Source of the DNA: Lunularia cruciata
Taxonomy: Eukaryota > Streptophyta > Marchantiopsida > Lunulariales > Lunulariaceae
NCBI GenBank assembly: GCA_948567375.1
Contig: OX419762.1
Span: forward strand, 47,287,034 to 47,351,033
DNA length: 64,000 nucleotides
Direction of reading: 5' to 3'
A model generated the notes under the pieces. It made no database searches. It worked only from the letters and a program-made list of their open reading frames with translations, and had not been told where the DNA came from. Position numbers and translations under genes: made by a program. Each line of letters opens with the position of its first letter. The stretch's first letter is position 1. Positions 1 through 11,750 of the stretch are shown here, one piece after another.

Positions 1-1299
1 CAATGAAGGCCTAATGCTTACGAACACTATAGGATGACGAATATCTTTGACCAAAAAAAAAAGGTGAGAATGGCAGAGAGCTAATACTCCTCTCCTCTGT
101 AGAGAACCTTGTATCGTCTCTCACTGAGGAGGTCAACAAAGTGATGATGGAGATGGAAAAAATCTCTACCACCCAATAGAACAAAGGTACTGGAGGCATG
201 CTAGGGTGCATAATTGTACTCCTTCCCCTTGGTGGTGATGATTGTTGCAGCTCTCACCTATCTGCTAGCCGGGGTCAAGTACTCTGGTTGTAGTGGGTTC
301 ACAACCACAATATCAAACAAGGTGCATCAGCCATGTATGAATGAGACTATGTCAACCCTCACCTCTAAGAAGGAGGTCTTGTTAAATCCAACCATCACTT
401 GATTTGAACGTGGGAACACGTGGATCATAGGATTTGAGCCACTATCACGACATTGTAGCACTGAAGCTAGTTTGCTCAAATGTTGGAGTTGTAGCGTTGG
501 CAATCATAATTATTTTGGTAGTTGCTCATGGACTACTTGTTGGCGGCCGGATTTCAGTTTAGGGCTACTAATCACATGGTGGAACTCACCATCACTTGCA
601 TTGTTTGCACTATTGGATATGCCATCAACGGGGCCATTAGGGCTAGAGATATAGGTCGAGCAGAGGGATATACTTTCAAAGTGTAGCTCTAAAGAGCTCA
701 CTTCTTTGATGTTGAGCCTTTGAGTTTTTGGCTATGATAGAAGCCTATGAGCATCATTTGGAGTCTTTAGTTAGAGTGAGTATGACTTGATTGTAATTAG
801 TGCCAATTGTTGGCAGATTGTTGAATGAAGGATCAAGTACAAATCTAATTTGAATATCATTTAAACGGAAGAATGAATTGATTACATAATAGAATTGAGA
901 GTCAAGCAAAAATAGGGTGTAGGAATTGAGGGCATTGGTGGTATCTCTAAGCCTAGCTGATCGTTGGTACATTTGATCATGGTCTTAGATTTCTTGAGAG
1001 TCATTGTGTGCATAAGTCTTATTCAAGTTGATGCAAATTTGGTAGTGGGGTAGACGGCGTGCAGAAGTATTGGCAAAATTTCTAAATATTAAGTAGATTT
1101 GAGATAGTGGGTGTCTGATTTGAGCACAAGAGATGAAATCTAGGTCAATATGGTGCAAATTAAGCCCAAAATGCAAAATTGGAGGTGGATTTTGGAACCC
1201 ATCCCCTCAAACTAGTGATTTGGAGATCCTCTATCCTCTCAATTTGGTTTGAGTTGAAAGTTAGCAAAGGATTTAGCAATCATTCAACTATAGAGGAAG
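1..1299. repeat. Host repeat C, left arm (copy 1)
   Basis: No intact gene is present. From about 430 to 1299 the sequence is clearly homologous to 52,600-53,465 and to parts of 55,322-56,480 and 63,160-63,343, so it is a dispersed repeat. Its right end, at the motif CAACTATAGAGGAAG, abuts a chromovirus LTR. The continuation of the repeat resumes at 18,794, while the uninterrupted join can be read at about 53,450-53,480. The first 430 bases share no obvious similarity with anything else in the window and contain only short chance reading frames. Confidence 0.7.
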
Positions 1300-1574
1300 T
1301 GTAACAATATGGAGTTTATCGATGAGTTAGTCAAGACTAACAAAGTAGCGAGTAGGCCAAATTAGCTAAGATTTATAAGAACATTCTAGAAGCATCTAGG
1401 AAGCTACTTGGTACCTTCCAAGTATTAGGCAATGTGCATACCAAGTGCCATCTTCTAGGAAGCTTCTTAAGAAGCTTCTTGGTTAGCTTAGCTTGCAATC
1501 TAATTATGTAGCTTCTAGAAAGAAGTTTCTTGGGAAGCTTCTTGACTAGCTTAGCTTGTATGCCAAGTAAGCGG
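1300..1574 (+). repeat. 5' LTR of element D, first part
   Basis: This aligns from its first base with the right LTR of D at 17,544-17,840. It is cut at 1574, and the rest of the LTR resumes at about 12,138. The intervening block X is bounded by AGCGG (1570-1574) and AGTGG (12,133-12,137). Confidence 0.8.
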
Positions 1575-2850
1575 TGTCACGGGGATTTTTAGGTCTTGAG
1601 AGTGCACCGGGCACATGGCTGCTCATGCTCAGTTTGTTCTTTTTGTCAATGCCTTGAAGTTTCCCGTAGTCTGACACTCTCTCTCTCTATTCTTGGATTG
1701 TTGGAAAACTCCTCCTTGCTAGAGCATGTTGTTTTCAATTGCTCTTGAGGTTGGTTCTCCTTGAGAGTTTGTGATTATCCTTGACCTGAATTGGTTGTGT
1801 TTTGTAGGGTGTTTGGGTTTATGGATTTATACCCTTGTCTGTTTTATATTATAGTTTTCCTGTTAAGTTCAGCCTATGGTTTTGGATCGGGTAGCTCATA
1901 GAGCTGGATCAGGTGGTCTCTTAAGAGAATAACAACTAGTGGTCTATCCCAATTCAATTCTGGCACCTAGATCATTGAGCTGCATCATTCACATAGACCG
2001 GATTGAGAGCTCCTAGATTGGAGTTTTCTCTTGACTCTAGCCACAAATCAAAAACTCACATTGGTTTCCGGGACTCATCATTCATAGGAATATCAAATTT
2101 TGGAGTTCACAAGTCTTGGACCAACCAAACAGCTCTAGTCTATACAGCGCCTACACTAAGCTTTCCAACAAATCATCAACTCAACCAGAGCACTTCACAT
2201 ATACTCTGTCCAATAGCAATCAAGGCAAGCCACCCTCCAAACCTCTTTGTTCTCCTATGCCTTTGTTCTACAGATCAGACTCACTCTATTCAATCAGTTC
2301 AGCCAACTTTGAATCTTTTCTTTTCCCCTACTTCAGATGAGCTTAGCCACTTTGAAATTTCCCTACTCTCCTCTCAAAGGTTTACTCCTTTGTGCAATTT
2401 CATGTCTTGCATTAATTCCTTCTGCCACTTTGTTTCCTTGCCAGATCTTTAGTGTCTCCTTTGAGAAATCTCTTCTTCCTTGCAAAGACTTCCAAGACTT
2501 CCATAGTCTTCTCTTGTCCTTCTAAACATCCTCTTCCTACATCCTCCTTGCTCAATTCTCCACCTTTGGTTGTCCCTCCCACTCTAGGTTTTGTACAAAC
2601 CCTACACACTCAATTTCTCTCTCCTCTCTCCAAACTTCCCAAATCCTGCACATCCATACTAATCCTTTGAGAAAATTTTCTTTTAGCCTTACCTCTCTCT
2701 CCCTCTCTTCCATGTCTAGCTCTTGTCACTGCCTGTTCACCCACTCTTCACGTTCAAGAGAACTCCTTCTCTGACATATTTCTCTCTCTTGTATTTGAGC
2801 AGAACTCTTCCCTGTCTAGCTCCTATCACTTCTAACACTCTCTCCAGCAA
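1575..2850. other. Left part of block X, no recognisable gene
   Basis: The stretch becomes increasingly pyrimidine-rich on the plus strand. A 149-codon open frame (2003-2452) has no recognisable domain and resembles the chance frames produced by the tandem repeat that follows. Short CTCTCT runs occur near 1677-1690. Confidence 0.5.
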
Positions 2851-3000
2851 ACCATTTTTCATTTAAAAATACTTCCCTGTCTAGCCTTCTCCTTTGTGAA
2901 TTCTCTCATGTCCACACTCTCAACAGCCTTTTCTAAATTCAAAATTGCTCCCCTATCAACACTCCCCAACAGACCCTCTACATTTGAAAATTGTTTCCTC
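2851..3000. repeat. Left fragment of the ~253 bp tandem repeat
   Basis: This contains recognisable repeat segments (CCTTTGTGAATTCTCTCATG near 2891, then CCACACTCTCAACAGCC). It is separated from the main array at 8640 only by the insertion of element A, because TTTAG is duplicated on both sides of A. Confidence 0.8.
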
Positions 3001-3005
3001 TTTAG
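3001..3005. other. Target-site duplication of element A, left copy
   Basis: TTTAG here is repeated exactly at 8635-8639, directly outside the two LTRs of element A. Confidence 0.95.
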
Positions 3006-3414
3006 TGTAATAATATGGAGTTTAGAGACGGAGTTAGTCGAGCTTACGAAGTAGATAATAAGACAAAATAGCCTAGAATATTCTAGAAGCATCTAAGAAG
3101 CTTCTTGGGAAGCTTCCCAACTAGTTAACTTGCACCCTAAGCAGGTAGCTTCTAGAAGCTTTTAACTAGCTTAGCTTGCATGCCAAGTAGGCAGCTTCTA
3201 GAAGGAAGCTTCTTGAGAAGCTTCCTAGTTAACTTGGCTTGCACTCCAAGAAAACGGCTCAAGGAAACTTCTTGAGAAGCTTCAAGAGTCTTGTATGCTA
3301 CCTATAAATACCAAGGCCAAAGCTCATGCTAGGCATTTGGAGTTTTCCCTCATTCAAGTGTCCCAATGTGAGTTTCCATTCTCTTATTTCTCTCCTTGGT
3401 TTCAGTCTTTTACA
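3006..3414 (+). repeat. 5' LTR of element A
   Basis: Begins TGTAATAATATGG and ends CTTTTACA. A TATA-like CTATAAATA lies at 3302-3310, about 110 bases before the LTR end, the position expected for the element promoter. The LTR body is built of repeated AAGCTTCTTGAGAAGCTTCC-like palindromic segments (HindIII-type AAGCTT motifs). Confidence 0.95.
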
Positions 3415-3415
3415 T

Positions 3416-3427
3416 TGGTATCAGAGC
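3416..3427 (+). other. Primer binding site of element A
   Basis: TGGTATCAGAGC is complementary to the 3' end of plant initiator methionine tRNA and lies one base after the LTR, as usual for plant Ty3/gypsy elements. Confidence 0.95.
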
Positions 3428-3685
3428 AGGAATGGGATGGATGGAATTTATGGACCACCAAATCCACTTCCGCCAAACCATTGGGACTTTCATGTCCAGA
3501 TACTACCAAAGCATCGTTTCACACAATTCATCACCTCACGCTTTGGGTAGGATTTTCTACATATGATCACCGTGTCAGAGGAACCCTTGATACTTCCAAT
3601 TGTAACTTATGGAGAATGGTGGATGTGTTGTATCTATGTGTTAATCAACTAGATAAATTGAGGGTAGTGGAATAGAGTAGTAGCA

Positions 3686-4560
3686 ATGGCGGCAATACCG
3701 GATGTTATCCTTGCAATGCAACAACAAATTGAGCATCTTACTCAATTGTTGGATGAACGAGACTAGCAACGACGAGAACAGATAAATAGAGCGCTAGTTC
3801 AAGATGGAGATGATCACATTCGATTTCCGATACCCAAGGTGTTTGAAGGCAAGAATCTTCCAGGCACAGTGGAGAATTTTGTGTTTGACTGTGAACGTTA
3901 CTTTGAAGCCACCAATCTTCAAGACGAGCGGAAATAAATTCTCTTGGCTTCTAGCGAATTGGATGGCGTGGCAAAACTTTGGTGGCAATTCCAAGTAGAA
4001 AGAGCTGAACGACAAATTGTTACACCGATTTTGACATGGGCAGAATTCAAGGATGCAATACTTGGTCAATTTCAGACTATAAATGCCACCTGAGCTGCAC
4101 AAAATAAATTGGCAGAGTTGATGCAAATTGGCTTAGTGAGAAGCTACATCACACAATTTCAGAATATCATCATGCAAATTCCAGATATCCAAGAAGGTGA
4201 AGTTCTGGATCAATTTGTGCAAGGATTGAAGTCACGAACCAGATTGGAGGTGACCATGCAAGAGCCACAGAACGTAGAAGAAGCTATGCAATTGGCTGAG
4301 CGTTTTGATTCCTTAGTTGCGACAACTTGGTCTCGACCTTGGCCTACACAAAACCTACCATTACCACAAGTGGAAGAACCGGTACCAATGGAGATTGATG
4401 CTATCCAATGAAGACCACTTGGTTCAGCAAATAGAGAAAGATTACAACAAAATAGAGGTTGTTTTTCTTGTCGCCAAGTTGGACATCACATTGCTGAATG
4501 TCCACTTAGGAATGGGCGACCTCGACAAGTTGCCCAGATGGAGTTTGTGGAATAGAATGA
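3686..4560 (+). pseudogene. gag of element A
   Basis: The frame opens at ATG 3686 and encodes a capsid-type retrotransposon gag. The region around 3940-4390 has the usual gag helices (FEG near the start, WWQFQ, then EFKDAILGQF), and a nucleocapsid zinc knuckle CX2CX4HX4C (CFSCRQVGHHIAEC) lies at about 4460-4501 in the same frame. In-frame stops occur after about 26 codons, near 3935, 4092 and at 4409. Gag is in a different phase from pol, so a frameshift or small deletion lies between about 4505 and 4612. The product would be a structural particle protein; this copy cannot make it. Confidence 0.88.
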
Positions 4561-4611
4561 TCAAGGAAACAAAGAATCCTAGTAGGAGATTTTGAGCCAC
4601 CTACTAGGAGC

Positions 4612-7600
4612 TTGATTAGTTCCAATGGGATTGAAGGCTCGACCTATGCAAGTTTGCTTCACTTGCAAGGTACAATATCTAATCGGGGTTGTAGGATTTT
4701 GGTTGATTCTGGAAGTTCAAAGAATTGCATATCTATGCAAGTAGCAAAGGAATTGGGTATTCCTATCAAGCCAATGATTGGAAGTAGTTTGATGATGGCG
4801 GATGGTAGAAAAGGTTCTGCATTCCGCACCTCGCATCTTGTTACCTTCAAGATTGGGAAGGAGTATTTGGAGTGTATGAGGTTTGTAGTGGCACCTATAC
4901 ACTATGATATCATTCTGGGTCTACCTTGGCTTGAACGTCATAAGGTTCAATTTGATTGGACTTGACGTCAAATTCAAGTACAACACCAAGGTAGGAATTT
5001 CCGATTAGGTTGTCTGGCACCTTTGAGTAAGACACCTAAGAATAGTCAGTCCCAAGATGGGAAGTGTGTTGAGAAGGTAGCTATAGAGCAAATCTGGAAG
5101 GGAGATGAGTCCCAAGATGGGAAGTTTGCCAAGAAGGCAACCATGGAGCAAGCTTGGAAGAGAGATGAGTCCCTAGAAGGGAAGTTTGTTAATGAAGCAG
5201 CCATAGAGCAAGCTTTGGAGGAACATAAGTCTATATTCATGGTGTGGATCAAGCCGATTGCATAACAACAATCTGAGGAGGGCCAGGTGCCGCATCAAGC
5301 AACGGTTGATTGGATAGTTCAAGAGTTTGTAGATGTGTTTCTGGATGATCTGCCAAAGGGATTACCCTCTAATCGAGGTATGCCCTTCAAGATTGAGTTA
5401 TTGCCAAGGAGTACTCTAGTGAGTAGACCAATCTATTGGCTCTCACCAAAGGAGTTGGAGGAGTTGCAAACAACACTTCTTGAGTTGTTGGAAAAGGATT
5501 TCATATGACATAGTACCTCTCCATGGGGAGCACCGGTACTATTTGTTCCAAAGAAGGATGGAGGACTTTGTTTCTGTATTGATTATTGTGGGCTTAATAA
5601 GCAAACCGTGAAGAATGCATATCCCTTGCCTTGGATCGATGACTTGCTTGACCAATTAAGTAGAGCACGCTACTTTTCCAAGCTGGATCTTTGTAGCAGC
5701 TATTGGCAAATTCCTATTGAAGGAGAGGACGTGCAAAAGACTACCTTTCGCACAAGGTATGGACATTTTGAGTGGAGAGTTCTACCATTTGGACTCACTA
5801 ATGCTCCAGTAGTCTTCATGGATCAAATGCATTGGGTGTTGGAGGGACTATTGGATCAGTCCGTGGTAGTGTTCTTAGATGATATCTTAATCTATAGTAG
5901 GACAGAGGCAGAACATAAGAATCATGTGCAAGAAGTCCTAAGACGACTACGATAGTGGAAATTTTACTGCAAGAAGTCAAAGTGTGCTTTTTGGCAGAAG
6001 GAGGTTACCTTCTTGGGTCATAAGATCTCATCAGAGGGGATCAAGATGGAAGAAGAGAAGATCAAGGCCATTACTGATTGGCCTACCCCAAAGGATGCTA
6101 CAGAAGTATGAGCATTCAATAGATTGGGCAGTTTTTACCGACAGTTCATCCACTATTATGCTCACGTGGTTGCACCATTGATTGACCTCTTGGGAAAGAA
6201 CTTGAGTTTCTAGTGGACCACCAAGCATGAAGAAGCATTCCAGAAGTTAAAGCATATGGTGTATTCAAGACCTATTCTTCAACCATATGATCCTCAACTA
6301 CCTTGTGTGGTTGATTTTGATGCTTCTAACTTTGCAATTGGAGCTGTGTTGCAACAGGAATTTCCATATGGACTACATCCTATTGCCTTTGTGTCTCGCC
6401 GACTAAATACAGCTGAAAGAAATTACTTTGCTCAAGATTGGGAACAACTTGCAATGGTATATGCCACCAAGGTATGGAGGCATTATCTCTTGGGGAAACA
6501 AGTGATCATGCAAACTTATCACAAACCATTGTTGCAAACCTTACACTTGGAGCACATGAAGAGTCGGCATCATCGATGGGAAGAGCAACTCCAATTTTTT
6601 GACATCAAACTTGAGTACAAACCAGGTCGGTTCCATGTCATCCCTGATGCTTTATCACGACGACCTGATTTGAAGGATCTTCCTCTCATCACGGCGGCAA
6701 TTACGACGGTGTCTATTGACCTTAAGGTCCATAATGAGTTTCAATAAGCTCTACAACAAGATCCCTTCTTCCAAATGGTACACGGTCGTCTGACAGCATG
6801 TGACAAGGAGTACAACACCTTCTCTTTCAAGGAAGGCCTTTTATTCTATGCAGACCAGATCTATGTTCCAGCCAAAGGTGATCTTTGACTTGTGCGCCTT
6901 CAAGAAGCCCATGATTTACCAATAATTGGTCACATGGGAGTGGACAAGACCTTGGGCACCCTCCAATGCCAATGGTGGTGGCCCAACATGACACAAGATG
7001 TTTGAGACTTTGTTTGATCATGTGAAAGTTGCCAACGGAACAAAGCCAGCAACCAGAAGCCAAGTGGACTCCTTCAACCACTCGCCATTCCATCTGCTCG
7101 TTGGGAGCATGTGAGCTTGGATCTCATCACATCCTTGCTAAAGACAAAACAAGGACACACCGCAATTGTGGTGTTTGTGGATAAGCTTAGTAAGCAAATC
7201 CACGTGGCACCAACCTGTGATACCGTGGATGCTCCAACCTTAGCGCAAATCTACTTCGACAATGTCTTCAAGCATCATGGGATGCCACGTGTACTCATCT
7301 CTGACCGAGATCCTTGATTTATCGGGAAGTTTTGGCAAGCACTCTTCCAGATACTCGGCACCAAGCTTGCTTTATCCACGGCCTATCATCCTCAAACTGA
7401 TGGACAAACCGAACGCGCCAATCGTACATTGGAGGATATGTTGCAGGCCTTTGTCAATGTCCACTATACCAACTGGGATGAATGTCTTGCAGCTGTAGAA
7501 TTTGCCTACAACAATTCCAAATAGGCAAGCACCGGATTTTCTCCCTTCTTTCTTAATTTTGGCCAAGATCCGCTTGTTCCAGATTCTCTTCTTGCTCCCC

Positions 7601-8260
7601 CTCCATCTCAGGTTCCTCATACTTCTACATTCTTGACCACTATATCCCAATCTCTCCAACAAGCCAAATCTCACCTCCTTGTTGCTCAGAATCACCAAAA
7701 ACAATATGCGGACCATCATCGTTGTGATCTCACCTTTGAAGTTGATGATAAAGTCATGCTATCCTCAAGTAACCTCCCTCTCCCACTTGATACCCAAGTT
7801 CGTAAACTTGCTCCTAATTGGATAGGACACTTTGATATCACCCACATTATCTCTCATGTTGCTTATCGACTTGCCTTACCTTGTCACATGCGTATCCATC
7901 CTGTCTTTCATGTTTCCAAGTTAAAATCCTTTGTTCCTAACCCTTCTTCCTTTTCCTCTCAAGTCCAACCTCCCCCTCTTCCTATCCCTATCAATGATCA
8001 TGAGGAGTACGAAGTTGATCGTATCTTTGCACGTCGCCATATTCAACAAGGCCGTTGCCAACATACGGAGTACAAGGTCCTTTGGAAAGGGTATCCCCTT
8101 CATGATGCCACATGGGAACCTCTTTCTCACCTCCAAAATGCACAGATGGCCATCAAGGACTTCAAAGCTTTACTGGCGACGAGGACGTCACCAACTAGCG
8201 GTGAGGGAATATGTAACAATATGGAGTTTAGAGACAAAGTTAGTCGAGCTTACAAAGTAG
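4612..8260 (+). pseudogene. pol of element A (protease, RT, RNase H, integrase, chromodomain)
   Basis: A single phase runs across the whole interval. Protease: active-site D-S-G at 4705-4713. Reverse transcriptase: about 5290-5960, with the catalytic motif FLDD at 5872-5883. RNase H: about 6256-6650 (DFDASNFAIGAVLQQ). Integrase: HHCC zinc region about 6910-7060, and a DDE core with D at 7120, D at 7303 and E at 7411, the last two separated by 35 residues. C-terminal chromodomain: about 8005-8170 (EYKVLWKGYPLHDATWEP). In-frame stops lie at 4963, 5263, 5506, 5953, about 6109, 6211, 6745, 6886, two near 7000-7012, 7315 and 7522. Most read as CGA to TGA or CAG/CAA to TAG/TAA. Confidence 0.93.
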
Positions 8261-8634
8261 ATAATAAGACAAAATAGCCTAGAATATTCTAGAAGCATCT
8301 AAGAAGCTTCTTGGGAAGCTTTCCAACTAGTTAACTTGCACCCTAAGCATGTAGCTTCTAGAAGGAAGCTTCTAGAAGCTTCTGACTAGCTTAGCTTGCA
8401 CGCCAAGTAGGCGGCTTCTAGAAGGAAGCTTCTTGAGAAGCTTCCTAGTTAACTTGGCTTGCACTCCAAGAAAGCGGCTCAAGGAAGCCTCTTGAGAAGC
8501 TTCAAGAGTCTTGTATGCTACCTATAAATACCAAGGCCGAAGCTCATGCTAGGCATTTGGAGTTTTCCCTCATTCAAGTGTCCCAATGTGAGTTTCCATT
8601 CTCTTATTTCTCTCCTTGGTTTTGGTCTTTTACA
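8212..8634 (+). repeat. 3' LTR of element A
   Basis: Begins TGTAACAATATGG, ends CTTTTACA, and is followed by the second TTTAG duplication at 8635-8639. It differs from the 5' LTR by point changes and a ~14 bp length difference in the AAGCTTC-rich part (around 8355). Confidence 0.95.
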
Positions 8635-8639
8635 TTTAG

Positions 8640-11600
8640 CATCTTCACAACAGACACTCTCCACAGCCAAAACCCTTACATTCAAAATTGTTTCCTTTGT
8701 CTAGTCTCTCCTTCGTGAGTATTCTCCACTGCCACACTCTCAATAGCAAACCCTCTACATTCAAAAATTGCTTCTTCTCCAGCCTCTTCACATCAAACAC
8801 TACATCCTTCAGCCATTCAAGAAAATCCCTCACACTTTATTTTCACCACCTTGAGAATTTCTGCCTTGTCCACTCTTCAGCAAGCCCTACATCATGCAAA
8901 AAATTTTCCATATCCACACTCTCACTCTCCAACCCTCATACCTTCAAAAATACTCTCCTGTCCAACCTTCTCCTTTGTGATTCCTCTCTTGTCCACACTC
9001 TCAACAGCCCTCTCCACATTTAAAATTGCTCCCATGTCAACACTTCAGCAAACACTACATCCTTCAGCCATTCAAGAAAATCCCTCACACTCTGTTTTCA
9101 CCTTCCAGAGAATTCAACCTTCAACAAGCCCTACATTCTGTGAAAATTCTTCCATGTCCACACTCTCACAGCAAACCCTCATACCTTCAAAAATACTCCC
9201 TTGTCCAACCTTCTCCTTTGTGAGTTCTCTCCTATCCACACTCTCAAAAGCCCTCTCCACATTTGAAATTGCTCCCATGTCAACACTTCAGCAAACCCTA
9301 CATCCTTCAGCCATTTGGGAAAATCCCTCACACTCTATTTTCATCTTCTTGAGAATTTCTACCTTGTGCACTCTTCAGCAAGCCCTACATCATGCAAAAA
9401 TTCTTCCTTGTCCACACTCTCATAGCAAACCCTCATACCTTCAAAAATACTCTCCTGTCTAGCCTTGTCCTTTGTGAGTTCTCTCATGTCCACACTCTTA
9501 ACAGCCCTCTCCACATTTGAAATTGCTCCCCTATCAATACTTCAGCAAACCCTACACCCTTCAGCCATTCGAGAAAATCCCTCACATTTTCATCTTTGTG
9601 AGAATTTTTGCCTTGTCCACTCTTTAGCAAGCCCTACATCTTGCAAAAATTCTTCCCTATCTACACTCTCACAACAAACCCTCATACCTTCAAAAATACT
9701 CCCCTATCCAGCCTTCTCCTTTGTGAGTTCTCTCATGTCCACACTCTCAACAGCGCTCTCCACATTTGAAATTGCTCCCCTGTCAACACTTCAGCAAACC
9801 CTACATCCTTCAGCCATTTGAGAAAATCCCTCACACTCTATTTTCACCTTCTAGAGAATTTCTGCCTTGTCCACTCTTTAGCAAGCCCTACATCTTGCAA
9901 AAATTCTTCCCTATCCACACTCTCACTCTCCAACCCTCATATCTTAAAAAATACTCCCCTTTCCAGCCTTCTCCTTTGTGAGTTCTCTCTTGTCCACACT
10001 CTCAACAGCCCTCTACACATTTGAAATGCTTCCCTATCAACACTTCAGCAAACCCAACATCCTTAAGCCATTTGAGAAAATCCCTCACACTTTTGTTTTC
10101 ATCTTCTTGAGAATTTCTCCCTTGTCCACTCTTCAACAAGCCCTACATCTTGCAAAAATTCTTCCTTGTCCACACTCTCACATCAAACCCTCATACCTTA
10201 AAAAATACTCCCTTGTCCATCCTTCTGCTTTGTGAGTTCTCTCCTGTCCACACTCTCAAAAGCACTCTCCACATTTGAAATTGCTCCCATGTCAACACTT
10301 CAGCAAACCCTACATCCTTCAGCCATTTGAGAAAATCTCTCACACTTTGTTTTCATCTTCTTGAGAATTTTTGCCTTGTCCACTCTTTAGCAAGCCCTGC
10401 ATCCTGCAAAGATTCTTCCTTGTCCACACGCTCACAACAAACCTTCATACCTTCAAAAATACTCCCATGTCTAGCCCATTCTCCTTTGTGAGTTCTCTCA
10501 TGTCCACACTCTCAATAGCACTCTCCACATTTGAAATTGCTCCCATGTCAGCACTGCAGCAAACCCTACATCCTTCAGCCATTTGGGAAAATCCCTCACA
10601 CTCTGTTTTCACCTTCCAAAAAATTTCTGCCTTGTCCTCTTCTACAAGCCCTACATCCTGCAAAAATTCTTTCATGTCCACACTCTCACAGCAAACCCTC
10701 ATACCTTCAAAAATACTCCCCTGTCCAGCCTTCTCCTTTGTGAGTTCTCTCCTGTTCACACTCTCAACAGTGCTCTCCACATTTGAAATTGCTCCCCTAT
10801 CAACACTTTAGCAAACCCTACATCAGTCGGCCATTCAAGAAAATCCCTCACACTCTGTTTCATCTTCATGAGAATTTTTGCCTCGTCCACTCTTCAACAA
10901 GCCCTACATCTTGCAAAAATTCTTCCTGTCCACACTCTCACCCTCCAACCCACATACCTTTGAAAATACTCCCCTATCCAGCCTTCTCTTTTGTGAGTTC
11001 TTTCATGTCCACACTCTCAACAGCCCTCTCTACATTTGAAATTGCTCCCCTGTCAACACTTCAACAAACCCTACATCCTTCAGCCATTCAAGAAAATCCC
11101 TCACACTCTGTTTCATCTTTGTGAGAATTTTTGCCTTGTCCACTCTTCAGCAAGCCCTACATCCCACAAAAATTCTTCCCTATCCACACTCTCATAGCAA
11201 ACCCTCATACCTTCAAAAATACTCCCCAGTCTAGCCTTGTCCTTTGTGAGTTCTCTCCTGTCCACACTCTCAACAGCCCTCTCCACATTTGAAATTGCTC
11301 CCATGTCAACACTTCAGCAAACCCTACATCCTTCAGCCATTTGAGAAAATCTCTCACAGTTTGTTTCATCTTCGTGAGAATTTCTACCTTGTCCACTCTT
11401 CAGCAAGCCCTACATCCTGCGGAAATTCTTCCCTATCCACACTCTCACTCTCCAACCCTCATACCTTTGAAAATACTCCCCTGTCCAGCCTTCTCCTTTG
11501 TGAGTTCTCTCATGTCCACACTCTCAACAGCACTCTCCACATTCAAAATTGCTCCCTTGTCAACACTTCAACAAACCGTACATCCTTCAGCCATTTGGGA

Positions 11601-11750
11601 AAATCCCTCATACTCTATTTTCACCTTTGTGAGAATTTCTGCCTTTTCCACTCTTCTGCAAGCCCTACCTCAAGCAAAAGTTCTTCCCTGTCCAGACTCT
11701 CACTCTCCAACCTTCTCTCCCTCTTGTCTCCTATTTCCTTCTAACTCTTT
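8640..11750. repeat. Tandem array, ~253 bp unit, about 12 copies
   Basis: The landmark TCCTTTGTGAG recurs at about 8971, 9213, 9468, 9717, 9972, 10,225, 10,481, 10,733, 10,985, 11,239 and 11,493, giving spacings of 242-256 and mostly 252-255. The unit is itself composed of related sub-blocks of about 45, 85, 45, 47 and 31 bases. Several open with GTCCACACT, GTCAACACT or GTCCACTCT and continue with CAGC..CCCT.CAT and an A-rich run. Because 253 is not a multiple of three, each successive copy shifts phase, so the many open frames (for example 8851-9462) are not a conserved protein. Confidence 0.93.

Larger units (their letters stand above)
3006..8634 (+). mobile_element. Ty3/gypsy chromovirus A, full length, stop-ridden
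   Basis: This is a complete element of 5629 bp. It has two LTRs (409 and 423 bp, TG...CA ends), a 5 bp target duplication TTTAG on both sides, a primer binding site matching the initiator-Met tRNA one base after the 5' LTR, a gag region with a zinc knuckle, a pol frame in the order protease, reverse transcriptase, RNase H, integrase, chromodomain, and a purine-rich tract (GTGAGGGAA, 8201-8209) just before the 3' LTR. The pol frame keeps one phase for 3.6 kb and is broken only by stop codons, so the copy is inactive but fairly young compared with D. Confidence 0.97.

Noticed and set aside
3801-4126. 110-codon minus-strand frame in element A.
   Set aside because: Shadow of gag on the other strand, with no independent evidence.
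8640-11750. CRISPR-like direct repeat array.
   Set aside because: The units are contiguous ~253 bp tandem copies without unique spacers, in plant nuclear DNA.
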